Shown: piece after piece, positions 7,514-14,299 of the stretch
Numbering within the stretch: the stretch's first letter is position 1
Layout: the number at the start of each line of letters is the position of its first letter
DNA from: an uncultured Gammaproteobacteria bacterium
GTDB taxonomy: Bacteria; Pseudomonadota; Gammaproteobacteria; Steroidobacterales; GCA-2729495
Assembly: GCA_937958785.1 (NCBI GenBank)
Contig: CALGMY010000109.1
Location: forward strand, 1 to 15,758
Length of the DNA stretch: 15,758 bases
Direction of reading: 5' to 3'
The notes under the pieces: generated by a model
The model's input: only the letters and a program-made list of their open reading frames with translations
What the model was told of the DNA's origin: nothing
Databases searched by the model: none
Translations under genes and position numbers: made by a program

Positions 7514-7556
7514 CCATTTCATTCCCGCGCACGTCACCCGACCGGCGGGCGACCTG

Positions 7557-8621
7557 CTACTTCGCCGGTGGCATGACCTCCATGGCCGCCACCTTCTTCG
7601 CCACGACCTGGTACTCGGCAGCCGGGAGCGGCACGAGGCCCCGGTCGGCCAGATACCCCTCCTCGCCCATCGCCTTGCGGCTGGTGAACTCCGCGACGAA
7701 CTCCTTGATGCCGGGAATTGCCCCCACATGGGCCTTCTTCACGTAGAAGTAGAGGGGCCGGGACACCGGGTACTTGCCGCTCGCGATGTTCTCGAAGGTC
7801 GGCGCCTGGCCGTCGACGACGGAGCCCTTGACGGCATCCATGTTCTGCTCGAGGAAGCTGTAGCCGAAGATACCAACCGCGTTCGGGTTCGACTTGAGCT
7901 TCTGGACGATCAGGTTGTCGTTCTCACCAGCCTCGATGAAGCGGCCGTCTTCGCGGATCGTGTAGCAGACCTGCTTGAAGCGGTTCTCATCCTTGTCCTT
8001 GATGGCCTTGATCCAGGGGAAGGTCTTGCAGCCCCCTTCCATGGCAAGTTCCACGAAGGCGTCACGCGTGCCGGAAGTCGGCGGGGGGCCAAGGACCTCA
8101 ATCGTCTCGGCCGGCAGCTTCGGGTTCACGTCCTTCCAGGTCTTGTACGGATTGGGGACGAGCGTCGCCGTGCCGTTGGGGTTCGGCACCTGCTTGGCGA
8201 GCGCGAGGAAGACGTCGCGGAGGGTAAGCGGCAGGCCGGGCGCGGCCTTGGACTCAGCCAGCACGATGCCGTCGTAACCGATCTTGACCTCGACCACGTC
8301 CTTCACGCCATTGGTGGCACAGGTGGCGAGTTCGGCGGGCTTGATGGCCCGTGAGCTGTTCACGATGTCGGGGTGCTGCACGCCGACGCCACCACAAAAG
8401 AGCTTGATACCGCCACCGGACCCGGTGGATTCGACCTTCGGGGTCTTGAACTTGGTGCTGCGGCCGAACTGCTCGGCCACCACGGTGGTGAACGGGTAGA
8501 CGGTGGAGGAACCGACGATGGAAATGTAGTCACGGGCAGACTGGGCGGCCACCGGGCCGGCAGCCAGTGCGGCCAGGGCCACAGCGGCCAGCAGGCCGGC
8601 GGGCGGAACGATGTGCTTCAC
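7557..8621 (-). CDS. pstS: Phosphate-binding periplasmic protein PstS
   Basis: The high-affinity periplasmic receptor that hands phosphate to PstCA. It has 354 residues, with a Sec signal peptide MKHIVPPAGLLAAVALAALA... cleaved probably after Ala26 (PVAA/QSARD). Ligand-loop motifs are visible: VGSSTVYPF (36-44), STGSGGG (65-71), NSSRAI (88-93), IGYDGIVLAES (114-124) and PTSGTRDAF (181-189). Four cysteines (76, 101, 199, 219) may form disulfides. The start is GTG 8621, with GGAGG five bases upstream. The sequence looks closer to the SphX-like branch of the family than to E. coli PstS, by visual impression only. It follows phoU by 94 bases that include an A/T-rich patch and a Pho-box half-site, and is followed by the hairpin before pstC. 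Confidence 0.96.
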   Translation of the reverse strand: MKHIVPPAGLLAAVALAALAAGPVAAQSARDYISIVGSSTVYPFTTVVAEQFGRSTKFKTPKVESTGSGGGIKLFCGGVGVQHPDIVNSSRAIKPAELATCATNGVKDVVEVKIGYDGIVLAESKAAPGLPLTLRDVFLALAKQVPNPNGTATLVPNPYKTWKDVNPKLPAETIEVLGPPPTSGTRDAFVELAMEGGCKTFPWIKAIKDKDENRFKQVCYTIREDGRFIEAGENDNLIVQKLKSNPNAVGIFGYSFLEQNMDAVKGSVVDGQAPTFENIASGKYPVSRPLYFYVKKAHVGAIPGIKEFVAEFTSRKAMGEEGYLADRGLVPLPAAEYQVVAKKVAAMEVMPPAK

Positions 8622-8672
8622 GTGAACCTCCAGGGGATGGTTGGACGGTAGGTCTTCGACGTGGCGCAGCTT

Positions 8673-8690
8673 ATGACCGGCATGTTAAGG
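8673..8690 (-). promoter_or_regulatory. Weak Pho-box-like site upstream of pstS
   Basis: On the minus strand CCTTAAC, four bases, then CGGTCAT give the 7-4-7 layout of a Pho box (CTGTCAT repeats 11 bp apart). The second half matches the consensus at six of seven positions, the first at only about three. It lies about 52 bases before the pstS start, a sensible promoter distance, but I see no good -10 ten bases downstream. Low confidence; pstS may be read from upstream. Confidence 0.25.
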
Positions 8691-8715
8691 AATTATTTCA
8701 GCCGAGCCGGAGAGG

Positions 8716-9453
8716 TCAGCCGGACGCAGGCCGGTCGGCCTTGGCCGCCAGCTCCTGCAGCACGGTCTCGCGCTCGGTGTGGCGGATGTCCCGCCCGTGC
8801 ACCAGGTAGACGACGTACTCCGCGATGTTCTTGGCGTGGTCGCCGATGCGCTCCAGCGCCCGGGCCACCCAGCTCACGTCCATGAACCGGCGGATCGTCC
8901 GGGAGTCCTCCATCATCATCGAGATGCACTGGCGGGTGATCTGGTCGTACTCCTCGTCGACCAGCTTGTCCTCCTCGATGACCGCCAGGGCGTCGTCCAC
9001 GTCCATCCGGGAGAACGCGTCCAGGGCGTCGTGGAGCATTTCCTGGACGTGCTCGCCAAGGGCCTTGAGCTCGGTGTAGGACGCGTAGGGCTCCCGGTCG
9101 GTCGCCAGGTGCGAGGCGAGGTAACCGATCTTCGCGGCCTCGTCCCCCACCCTCTCGAGGTCCGTGATGGTCTTGATCACCATCACGATGAGGCGCAGGT
9201 CCGCGGCCGCCGGCATCCGGGTTGCCAGCAGCTTGCGGCACTCCTCGTCGATGGTGACCTCGAGCTTGTTGATCTTGTGGTCCTCGTTGGAGACCCGTAG
9301 CCCCATGTCGCTGTCGCCGGCGGTGATGGCCTCCACCGCCGTGTCCAGGTGCTGCTCCACGAGGCCGCCCATGCGCAGAACCTCGCTGCGCAGGTGCTCG
9401 AGCTCCGCGTTAAAGCGCCGCGAGATGTGGTGGCTGAAGCTTTCGGATTCCAT
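8716..9453 (-). CDS. phoU: Phosphate signalling regulator PhoU
   Basis: A cytoplasmic all-helical protein that links Pst transporter state to PhoR and represses the Pho response when phosphate is plentiful. It has 245 residues, the normal family length. It has two PhoU repeats, each with the metal-binding helix motif: DLERVGDEAAKI (98-109) and ALERIGDHAKNIAE (199-212). The N-terminus (SHHISRRFNAELEHLRSEVLRMGG) is typical. Start ATG 9453 is preceded by GAGGA about nine bases away. It sits between phoR (57-base gap) and pstS (94-base gap), whereas in E. coli phoU closes the pstSCAB-phoU operon. The gap from phoR holds a short GC palindrome (9479-9491), too tight to be a clear terminator. Confidence 0.97.
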   Translation of the reverse strand: MESESFSHHISRRFNAELEHLRSEVLRMGGLVEQHLDTAVEAITAGDSDMGLRVSNEDHKINKLEVTIDEECRKLLATRMPAAADLRLIVMVIKTITDLERVGDEAAKIGYLASHLATDREPYASYTELKALGEHVQEMLHDALDAFSRMDVDDALAVIEEDKLVDEEYDQITRQCISMMMEDSRTIRRFMDVSWVARALERIGDHAKNIAEYVVYLVHGRDIRHTERETVLQELAAKADRPASG

Positions 9454-9510
9454 GGTGCAGGGTCCTCGCCAGGCGACGGGGCGGACCGCCCGTGCAGGCC
9501 GCCAAGGGTA

Positions 9511-10800
9511 TCAGGATACGGTGAGCCTATCCCGCGGGAAATGGCAGACGAACAGGCTGCCCTGGCCCAGCTGGCTCTGGATCTCGAGTTCCGCGTCGTG
9601 CCGCCGCAGGGCGTACTTCACGATGGCAAGGCCCAGGCCAGTGCCACCCCTCTGGCGCGCCCGCCCACCGTCGGCCCGGTAGAAGCGCTCGGTGACACGC
9701 GGAATGTCCTCCTCGGCAATGCCGATGCCCGTGTCCTGCACCGCCAGGTGCCCGCCCTCGGCGTCGGCAGACCACCGGATCGCGATCCGACCGTCGGGCG
9801 GCGTGTAGCGAACCGCGTTAGCCACCAGATTGGACACGACCGACTGAAGCTCCGTCTCCTCGCCGAGCAGGTTGGCAGGGCTCTGCACATCCACGTCGAT
9901 GGTGGATGGATGGTCGGGCAGCGCCAGGGCCTCCTTGCGGGCCGCCGCTATGAGAGCAGACACGTCCACCACGCGTTCCCTCGACACGGGCTGGCCCGAC
10001 TCCAGGCGGGAGAGCTGGAGCAGGTCCTCCACGAGGCGGCGCATGCGGACCGCCTGGTCCTGCATGACGCCGATGGGCTGGCGCCAGCTGACGGGAAGCC
10101 GCTCGTCCTCCACCAGGGCATCCAGGTACCCCATGATCACCGTCAGGGGTGACCGGAGCTCGTGGGAGGCATTGGCCACGAAGTCGCGCCGCACGCGCTC
10201 GATCTTCACGCGCTGGCTAACGTCACGGATGAGGAGCAGCATCTGCTCCGGGCCGTAGGGTATGAGGCGGCAGGACAGCCAGGTATCCCCACCCACCGGC
10301 GACGGGATCTCGACGGCCTGACGTTCACCGGGCTTGTTGAGATAGTCCACGAAATCCGGGTAGCGCAGGAGGTTCTCGATGCGCTGGCCACGATCCCGCC
10401 TGTTCTTGAGGCCAAGAAGCAGGCGGGCGGCCTGGTTGTAGTTGATGATCTCGTGGTCGGCATTGAGGATCACGCCGCCGTCAGGGAAGGCCTCGGTGGA
10501 CGCGCGCAGATCCTTTACCAGCTTGCGGAAGCGCTTTCCCCGGCGCTTCACCTTGCTCTTGATGAACTGGATCTTGGCGAAAACCGGCGGCCATACGCCA
10601 TTGCCATCCGGAATCTCGGCGACCTCGCCGACAGCAAGCCAGCGCTCGAGCCGGTAGAGGTTGTACAGGTGCCAGACGAGCATGGCGAGGCTGACCGCGA
10701 GAACGCCCAGCGTCGGTCGGTCGTACAGGTAGCCGATGACACCCCCGCCGGCGAGGGCGATGCCGTGCCAGAGCAGGGTCCAGACCCAGACCTTCGGCAT
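9511..10800 (-). CDS. phoR: Phosphate regulon sensor histidine kinase PhoR
   Basis: An inner-membrane kinase/phosphatase that controls PhoB. It has 429 residues, compared with about 431 in E. coli. There are two closely spaced TM helices (about 5-25 and 30-48) with almost no periplasmic loop, then a basic linker (76-96) and a PAS domain (about 98-195, VILNADHEIINYNQAA). The dimerisation/H-box is FVANASHELRSPLTVIMGYL with His213. The ATPase has an N-box NLVANAVRYT (324-333), DTGIG (356-360), RFYRAD (372-377) and GTGLGL (386-391). The missing periplasmic sensor domain is the PhoR hallmark: it reads PstSCAB/PhoU, not phosphate itself. It starts five bases after the phoB stop, so the two are co-transcribed. 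Confidence 0.97.
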   Translation of the reverse strand: MPKVWVWTLLWHGIALAGGGVIGYLYDRPTLGVLAVSLAMLVWHLYNLYRLERWLAVGEVAEIPDGNGVWPPVFAKIQFIKSKVKRRGKRFRKLVKDLRASTEAFPDGGVILNADHEIINYNQAARLLLGLKNRRDRGQRIENLLRYPDFVDYLNKPGERQAVEIPSPVGGDTWLSCRLIPYGPEQMLLLIRDVSQRVKIERVRRDFVANASHELRSPLTVIMGYLDALVEDERLPVSWRQPIGVMQDQAVRMRRLVEDLLQLSRLESGQPVSRERVVDVSALIAAARKEALALPDHPSTIDVDVQSPANLLGEETELQSVVSNLVANAVRYTPPDGRIAIRWSADAEGGHLAVQDTGIGIAEEDIPRVTERFYRADGGRARQRGGTGLGLAIVKYALRRHDAELEIQSQLGQGSLFVCHFPRDRLTVS

Positions 10801-10805
10801 CGCGC

Positions 10806-11492
10806 TCAGCGACTGGAGAACCGGTAGCCCGAACCCCTGACCGTCTGGATGTACTGGTCCACGCCGAACTCCTCGAGGACCTTGCGCAGCCGCCGGACGT
10901 GGACGTCCACGGTGCGCTCTTCGACATAGACGTTCTGCCCCCAGACGGCATCCAGCAACTGGGTGCGGGTGTACACCCGATCAGGGTTCTCCATCAGGAA
11001 CTTGAGCAGCCGGTACTCGGTGGGGCCGAGGGCAATCTCCCGCGCCCCAACGAACACCCGGTGGCTGACGGGGTCGAGGCGCAGGTCCCCGGCGACCAGC
11101 GGCTCGTCGGCCGGCGGGGCGGCCCGGCGGAGCACGGCGTTGATGCGGGAAAGCAGTTCCCGGGGCGAAAAGGGCTTGGTGATGTAGTCGTCGGCGCCAC
11201 CGTCGAGGCCCATGACCTTGTCCCGCTCCTCGGCCCGGGCGGTGAGCAGGATGATGGGCATCTCCCGGTTGGCCTCCTCCCGGCGCAGGGTCCGGGTCAG
11301 TTCGAGGCCGCTGGAGTCGGGCAGCATCCAGTCCACGAGCACCAGGTCAGGGCGGGTATCCGCGATGCGGAGACGCGCTGAGGAGCAGTCCTCGGCCTCA
11401 TCCACTTCGAAGCCCGCCCGGCTGAGATTGAAGGCGATCATCTGCCGGATCGGCGCCTCGTCCTCGACCACCAGAATCCTGCGTGCGCTCAT
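10806..11492 (-). CDS. phoB: Phosphate regulon response regulator PhoB
   Basis: An OmpR-family transcription activator that binds Pho boxes when phosphorylated by PhoR. It has 228 residues. The receiver has an intact acidic pocket (Glu10, Asp11, Glu12), phospho-acceptor Asp54 in VLVDWMLPDSSG, switch Thr84 and Lys106. The winged-helix domain (about 130-228) contains ERTVDVHVRRLR (192-203) and QTVRGSGYRF (216-225), very close to E. coli PhoB. Start ATG 11492 was chosen because it gives the usual MSARRILVVEDE N-terminus; an in-frame TTG at 11528 lies inside an upstream hairpin. First gene of the phoBR-phoU-pst run. Its leader carries an inverted repeat and an A/T-rich -10-like site. Confidence 0.97.
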   Translation of the reverse strand: MSARRILVVEDEAPIRQMIAFNLSRAGFEVDEAEDCSSARLRIADTRPDLVLVDWMLPDSSGLELTRTLRREEANREMPIILLTARAEERDKVMGLDGGADDYITKPFSPRELLSRINAVLRRAAPPADEPLVAGDLRLDPVSHRVFVGAREIALGPTEYRLLKFLMENPDRVYTRTQLLDAVWGQNVYVEERTVDVHVRRLRKVLEEFGVDQYIQTVRGSGYRFSSR

Positions 11493-11609
11493 GACGTTCC
11501 ATCGCAAACCTGTTGCGAGGTATTGCAACAGGCTTTTATTACAAAGTGGTTACGGGCTCAACCCCGGACGGGGTGATTGTGACACTGCCGGCCCCGTGTT
11601 TGGGGACCG
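11493..11609 (-). promoter_or_regulatory. phoB upstream region with promoter-like and hairpin elements
   Basis: The 117 bases between the upstream regulator and phoB hold, in transcription order, a C/G hairpin (11608-11590, GGGG/CCCC with a bulge), GTGTCAC (11585-11579; six of seven to a Pho half-site, no second half), ACCCCG/CGGGGT (11561-11574), the element GTTACGGGCTCA on the plus strand (11549-11560), an A/T-rich -10-like TAATAA (11541-11536), and hairpin CCTGTTGC/GCAACAGG (11532-11509). A phoB promoter here is likely; I found no full Pho box. Confidence 0.45.
11509..11532. repeat. 8-bp inverted repeat in the phoB leader
   Basis: CCTGTTGC (11509-11516) and GCAACAGG (11525-11532) are exact reverse complements around an eight-base loop. 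It lies 17 bases upstream of the phoB ATG and just downstream of the -10-like TAATAA, so it could be an operator at the start site or a hairpin in the 5' leader. Confidence 0.6.
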
Positions 11610-12287
11610 TTACCCGAAACGGTAACCGAATCCCCGGACGGTCTGCAGCAGGTCCGCGCAGGCATGGGGTTCCAGGGCGGCGCGGAGGCGCCGCACGTGC
11701 ACGTCCACGGTCCGCTCGCCGATGCCGGTCCGGCGCTGCCAGACATGCTCCAGCAGGTGACGCCGGGCCAGGACTCGGCCCCGGTTCTCCATGAAATAGG
11801 CCATGAGCCGGAATTCGACCGGCGCCAGGTCCAGTTCCCCGGTCCCCACGGTCACCTTGTGGCCGACCTTGTCGAGCCGGACGGGACCCACCTCGAGGAC
11901 CGACTCCACGGCCAAGGCGGCCGGGCGCCGGAGTACCGCGTTGATCCGGGCCACCAGTTCGGCCGGCTCGACGGGCTTGACGAGGTAGTCCTCGATGCCC
12001 CCATCCAGAGCCTGGGCAACGGCGGAGGGGTCATTCCGTCCGGTGAGGATGACGATACGCGAGTGCCGGCCATGGGCATGCCGGCGCGCGTAATGGGCCA
12101 GCTCCAGGCCGGACATGTCCCTCAGCATCCAGTCGGTGATGATCATGTCGAAGGAGCGCTGGTCGATGCGCTCCACGGCAGTGGTGGCGTCCCCCGCGCA
12201 AACGACGTCGTGGCCTGCGGACTTCAGTCGATCACGGGTCCGATCGCGGTCATCCGAACTGCCGTCGACGAGAAGTATCCGGGTCAC
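11610..12287 (-). CDS. PhoB-like response regulator with degenerate receiver
   Basis: A 225-residue OmpR/PhoB-family regulator beginning at GTG 12287 (MTRILLVDGSSDD). The phospho-acceptor Asp52 (IITDWMLRDMSG), Thr82 and Lys104 are present. However, the acidic pair normally written ED/DD is Asp8-Gly9, so the main metal-binding Asp is replaced by Gly, and the usual Pro after DWML is Arg. The winged helix carries ERTVDVHVRRLR (191-202) and QTVRGFGYRFG (215-225), identical to phoB here across the recognition helix. This suggests overlapping DNA targets (inference). Its start overlaps the end of the CHAD gene by 38 bases, pointing to translational coupling; phoB follows after 117 bases. No kinase gene accompanies it. 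Possible roles are a phosphorylation-independent or PhoR-cross-fed regulator of Pho boxes. Confidence 0.92.
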   Translation of the reverse strand: MTRILLVDGSSDDRDRTRDRLKSAGHDVVCAGDATTAVERIDQRSFDMIITDWMLRDMSGLELAHYARRHAHGRHSRIVILTGRNDPSAVAQALDGGIEDYLVKPVEPAELVARINAVLRRPAALAVESVLEVGPVRLDKVGHKVTVGTGELDLAPVEFRLMAYFMENRGRVLARRHLLEHVWQRRTGIGERTVDVHVRRLRAALEPHACADLLQTVRGFGYRFG

Positions 12288-13218
12288 GATCGGGGCTATC
12301 GGGCCTCAAACTGGACGTTGCATCGTCGGCACGGACCGTTGCAGCCGGTTTACCGGAATATTGCTGTTGTGTTACCCCCGGACCGCCGGAGAACAGCGCT
12401 CCGCCAGCCCGGCGCGCGCCGTCTCTCAGGCTTTCCAGCCGGTCCGCCAGCAGCCGGCGGAGCCGCTGCACGTGGGTGTCGATGCGAAGGGCATCGGGCT
12501 GCCGGCGCAGCAGGTCTTCCAGCAACTCGAGGTCCTGGACGTGGCCGAGAAGGGCAGCAAGTTCACGCAGCCTGGGGCCTACCGTGGCACTCCGGGCCGG
12601 CTCTATGCCCGCAAGCAACTGGGCCTGGTTCGACGCGTACTTAACCTGCCGGCGCCAGGCGTGGTACGCCTCGGACGGAGAGCCCGCCTCCAGGGTGGCG
12701 TATTCCCGGGCACACCGGCGCCACTTCCGCGCAGCACCCCGGCGCAGGTCACGCCAGCGCAGGGCATCGAGCGGCATGCAGGCCAGTCGTCGGTCCGCCG
12801 CCGCGAGCAGCGTGCAGGCGCCGTCGATCTGCTGTGACAGGCTGGCGCGGTGCTGTTCGATTTCCCGAACGGCCCGCACGGCCAGGGACTCGCGCAGCAT
12901 GCCCACGGATTCCGCCAGCAGGGGTTCGGCAACACCGATCTCCAGGAAGTCGATCGCCTCGACGATGGCTTCCGCGTCACGGGCATACCCCACCCGCTGC
13001 TGGATCTCCCGGTAGAAGGCGTTCTCGACCTGCGCGACGTAAGGTGCCGCGGGCTTCAGAAGCTGGGCCACGGCCCGGGCCCGCTTGCACGCCTGACGGG
13101 CCCGATGGATTGCAACGGCGGGATCGGCGGTCCAGGTACCGAGCAGGGTCAGCACCCGGGCGTTCTGCTCCCGGAATACGCGACGGACGGCGTCGTCGGC
13201 CCGCTCGTCTCTGGTCAT
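12250..13218 (-). CDS. CHAD domain protein (putative polyphosphate binding)
   Basis: A 322-residue, Arg/Ala-rich helical protein. CHAD domains are conserved-histidine alpha-helical domains known to bind inorganic polyphosphate. Both halves are visible: AIHRARQACKRARAVAQLLK (36-55, His38) with RVGYARDAEAI (75-85), and YHAWRRQVKYASNQAQLL (185-202, His186) with LLGHVQDLELLEDLL (223-237). The last ~45 residues are a Ser/Asp/Arg-rich, probably disordered tail whose coding sequence overlaps the next regulator. ATG 13218 is chosen, though no clear ribosome site precedes it; the frame continues to a GTG at 13302, so the start is uncertain. There is no CYTH/thiamine-triphosphatase partner domain. Proximity to phoBR and pst fits a phosphate-storage role; whether it binds polyphosphate here is inferred. 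Confidence 0.9.
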   Translation of the reverse strand: MTRDERADDAVRRVFREQNARVLTLLGTWTADPAVAIHRARQACKRARAVAQLLKPAAPYVAQVENAFYREIQQRVGYARDAEAIVEAIDFLEIGVAEPLLAESVGMLRESLAVRAVREIEQHRASLSQQIDGACTLLAAADRRLACMPLDALRWRDLRRGAARKWRRCAREYATLEAGSPSEAYHAWRRQVKYASNQAQLLAGIEPARSATVGPRLRELAALLGHVQDLELLEDLLRRQPDALRIDTHVQRLRRLLADRLESLRDGARRAGGALFSGGPGVTQQQYSGKPAATVRADDATSSLRPDSPDRDPDTSRRRQFG

Positions 13219-13291
13219 CAGGTATGCCACGCGCCGTGTCCCGCCGGATTGGTATGCTTCGGCCCCGTCATTCGCCAGTCTAGCAGGGGGC

Positions 13292-13308
13292 GCCGCCGGC
13301 ACGGCGGC
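13292..13308. repeat. Short GC hairpin in the CHAD/dgkA divergent gap
   Basis: GCCGCCG (13292-13298) pairs perfectly with CGGCGGC (13302-13308) around a three-base GCA. It lies 37 bases before the dgkA ATG, with a TTTTT run 15 bases beyond it on the plus strand. No plus-strand gene precedes it, so it is not an obvious terminator. The gap also has GGTATGC twice, 30 bases apart (13221, 13251). I see no convincing promoter for either gene. Confidence 0.4.
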
Positions 13309-13345
13309 AAGCGATTGCGGGATTTTTCAGAGCAATTTCATTGAC

Positions 13346-13720
13346 ATGGCGAAACAAGGTAAACGCGGCCTGCGCCGCCTGGTCGACGCGGCAGGCTATT
13401 CGGCCGCTGGACTCGCGGTCGCGTGGCGAGGCGAGGAAGCCTTCCGGCAGGAAGTGGTCCTCGGCGTCATGCTGGTCCCCCTCGCCCTCTGGCTGGGCCA
13501 GGACCGCCTCGAGCGACTGCTTCTGGTGGCGTCGTGGCTCTTCGTGATGATCGTCGAGATCCTGAATACGGCGGTTGAAGCCACCGTGGACCGCATCAGC
13601 GACGAGCGTCACCGTCTGTCGGGCGCGGCGAAGGACCTGGGATCGGCGGCTGTATTCCTGAGCCTGCTGCTGGCGGCCCTGGTCTGGGGAACGGTGGCCT
13701 GGGGACGCTTCGCCGCCTGA
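13346..13720 (+). CDS. dgkA: Diacylglycerol kinase DgkA
   Basis: A small inner-membrane kinase converting diacylglycerol to phosphatidic acid with ATP, recycling lipid released by glucan or LPS decoration. It has 124 residues, compared with about 122 in E. coli. Conserved features: amphipathic N-terminus, GEEAFRQE (29-36), and catalytic signature EILNTAVEATVDRIS (71-85) with Glu71, Asn74 and Glu78, then HRLSGAAKDLGSAAVFLSLL. Three TM helices at about 36-52, 58-78 and 98-118. Start ATG 13346 matches family length; the ribosome site is weak (CAGAG, about 12 bases away). It is divergent from the CHAD gene with 127 bases between, and convergent with a PAP2 phosphatase, the stops being one base apart. 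Confidence 0.96.
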   Translation: MAKQGKRGLRRLVDAAGYSAAGLAVAWRGEEAFRQEVVLGVMLVPLALWLGQDRLERLLLVASWLFVMIVEILNTAVEATVDRISDERHRLSGAAKDLGSAAVFLSLLLAALVWGTVAWGRFAA

Positions 13721-13721
13721 T

Positions 13722-14264
13722 TCAGGTACCCAGCGCCAGGCTGGTGGTAGCCAGCAGCCAGCCGATGAGGGTGCCCGCCAGCACGTCCGAGGGATAGTGC
13801 AGCCCGAGGACGACGCGGGAAAGCGCCACGCTGAGGGTGAATGGCACGACCAGCCAGAGCAGGGCCGGGTAGTACTGGGCGAGCATCACCGTGAAGCAGA
13901 CCGCATGCAGCGTGTGGCCCGAGGGAAAGCTGTAACGATCCAGCGGATTGACCAGTGCCCGGACGCCCCGGTGAGAGTGGAAGGGACGCTCGCGCACCAG
14001 CCGCTGCTTCAGGAACTTGTAGACCCCGACGCCCGCGAGCCCGGTAAGTCCCATGTGCAGGGCCGGCCAGAGCGCCTCGGCACCGAGGACGAGGGGGAGC
14101 ATCGCCAGCAGGGTGTACCAGGCAACCCCGTCACCAAGGCGGCTGACCACCGCGAAGTAGTTGCGGATCGCCGGCACCCGGGCCGCCGAGTTGACCGGCA
14201 GGCAGAGCCGAACTTCCAGGCTGTCGAGCCGCGCGAACGCGGCGGGAAGACTGTGGTAGTGCAT
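13722..14264 (-). CDS. PAP2-family membrane phosphatase
   Basis: A 180-residue membrane phosphatase of the type 2 phosphatidic acid phosphatase family. All three catalytic motifs are intact: KQRLVRERP (86-94), SFPSGH (112-117, His117) and SRVVLGLHYPSD (149-160, nucleophile His156 and Asp160). Hydrophobic helices lie at about 48-62, 68-84, 119-130, 132-149 and 160-178. Known family substrates include phosphatidic acid, phosphatidylglycerophosphate and undecaprenyl pyrophosphate; the sequence alone does not decide. Start ATG 14264 has GGAG ten bases upstream. A Pho-box-like promoter lies at 14300-14333. Converging on dgkA, it could oppose or balance DgkA in lipid phosphate turnover (inference). 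Confidence 0.92.
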   Translation of the reverse strand: MHYHSLPAAFARLDSLEVRLCLPVNSAARVPAIRNYFAVVSRLGDGVAWYTLLAMLPLVLGAEALWPALHMGLTGLAGVGVYKFLKQRLVRERPFHSHRGVRALVNPLDRYSFPSGHTLHAVCFTVMLAQYYPALLWLVVPFTLSVALSRVVLGLHYPSDVLAGTLIGWLLATTSLALGT

Positions 14265-14299
14265 CCGTGCAGCGCTCCGTCGTTTCCGTCGACGGGCGC

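Noticed and set aside
9479..9491. GGGCGG-A-CCGCCC palindrome between phoR and phoU as a terminator
   Set aside because: The one-base centre forces a short real stem, there is no T-run, and phoR-phoU continuity looks likely.
11579..11585. GTGTCAC as a Pho box for phoB
   Set aside because: Only one half-site is present; no second GTCA-like half occurs 11 bp either side, so I do not call a Pho box here.
11610..11625. GTTACC/GGTAAC palindrome at the end of the PhoB-like regulator gene
   Set aside because: It lies in codons for the conserved GYRFG end and the stop codon and has no T-run, so coding constraint explains it.
13221..13257. GGTATGC direct repeat (13221 and 13251) as a regulator site
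   Set aside because: A seven-base repeat 30 bp apart in a short gap is weak evidence, and no promoter was found near it.
13219..13302. N-terminal extension of the CHAD protein from GTG 13302
   Set aside because: It would add 28 low-complexity residues, starts inside a GC hairpin and has no ribosome site; ATG 13218 starts just before the first recognisable CHAD helix.
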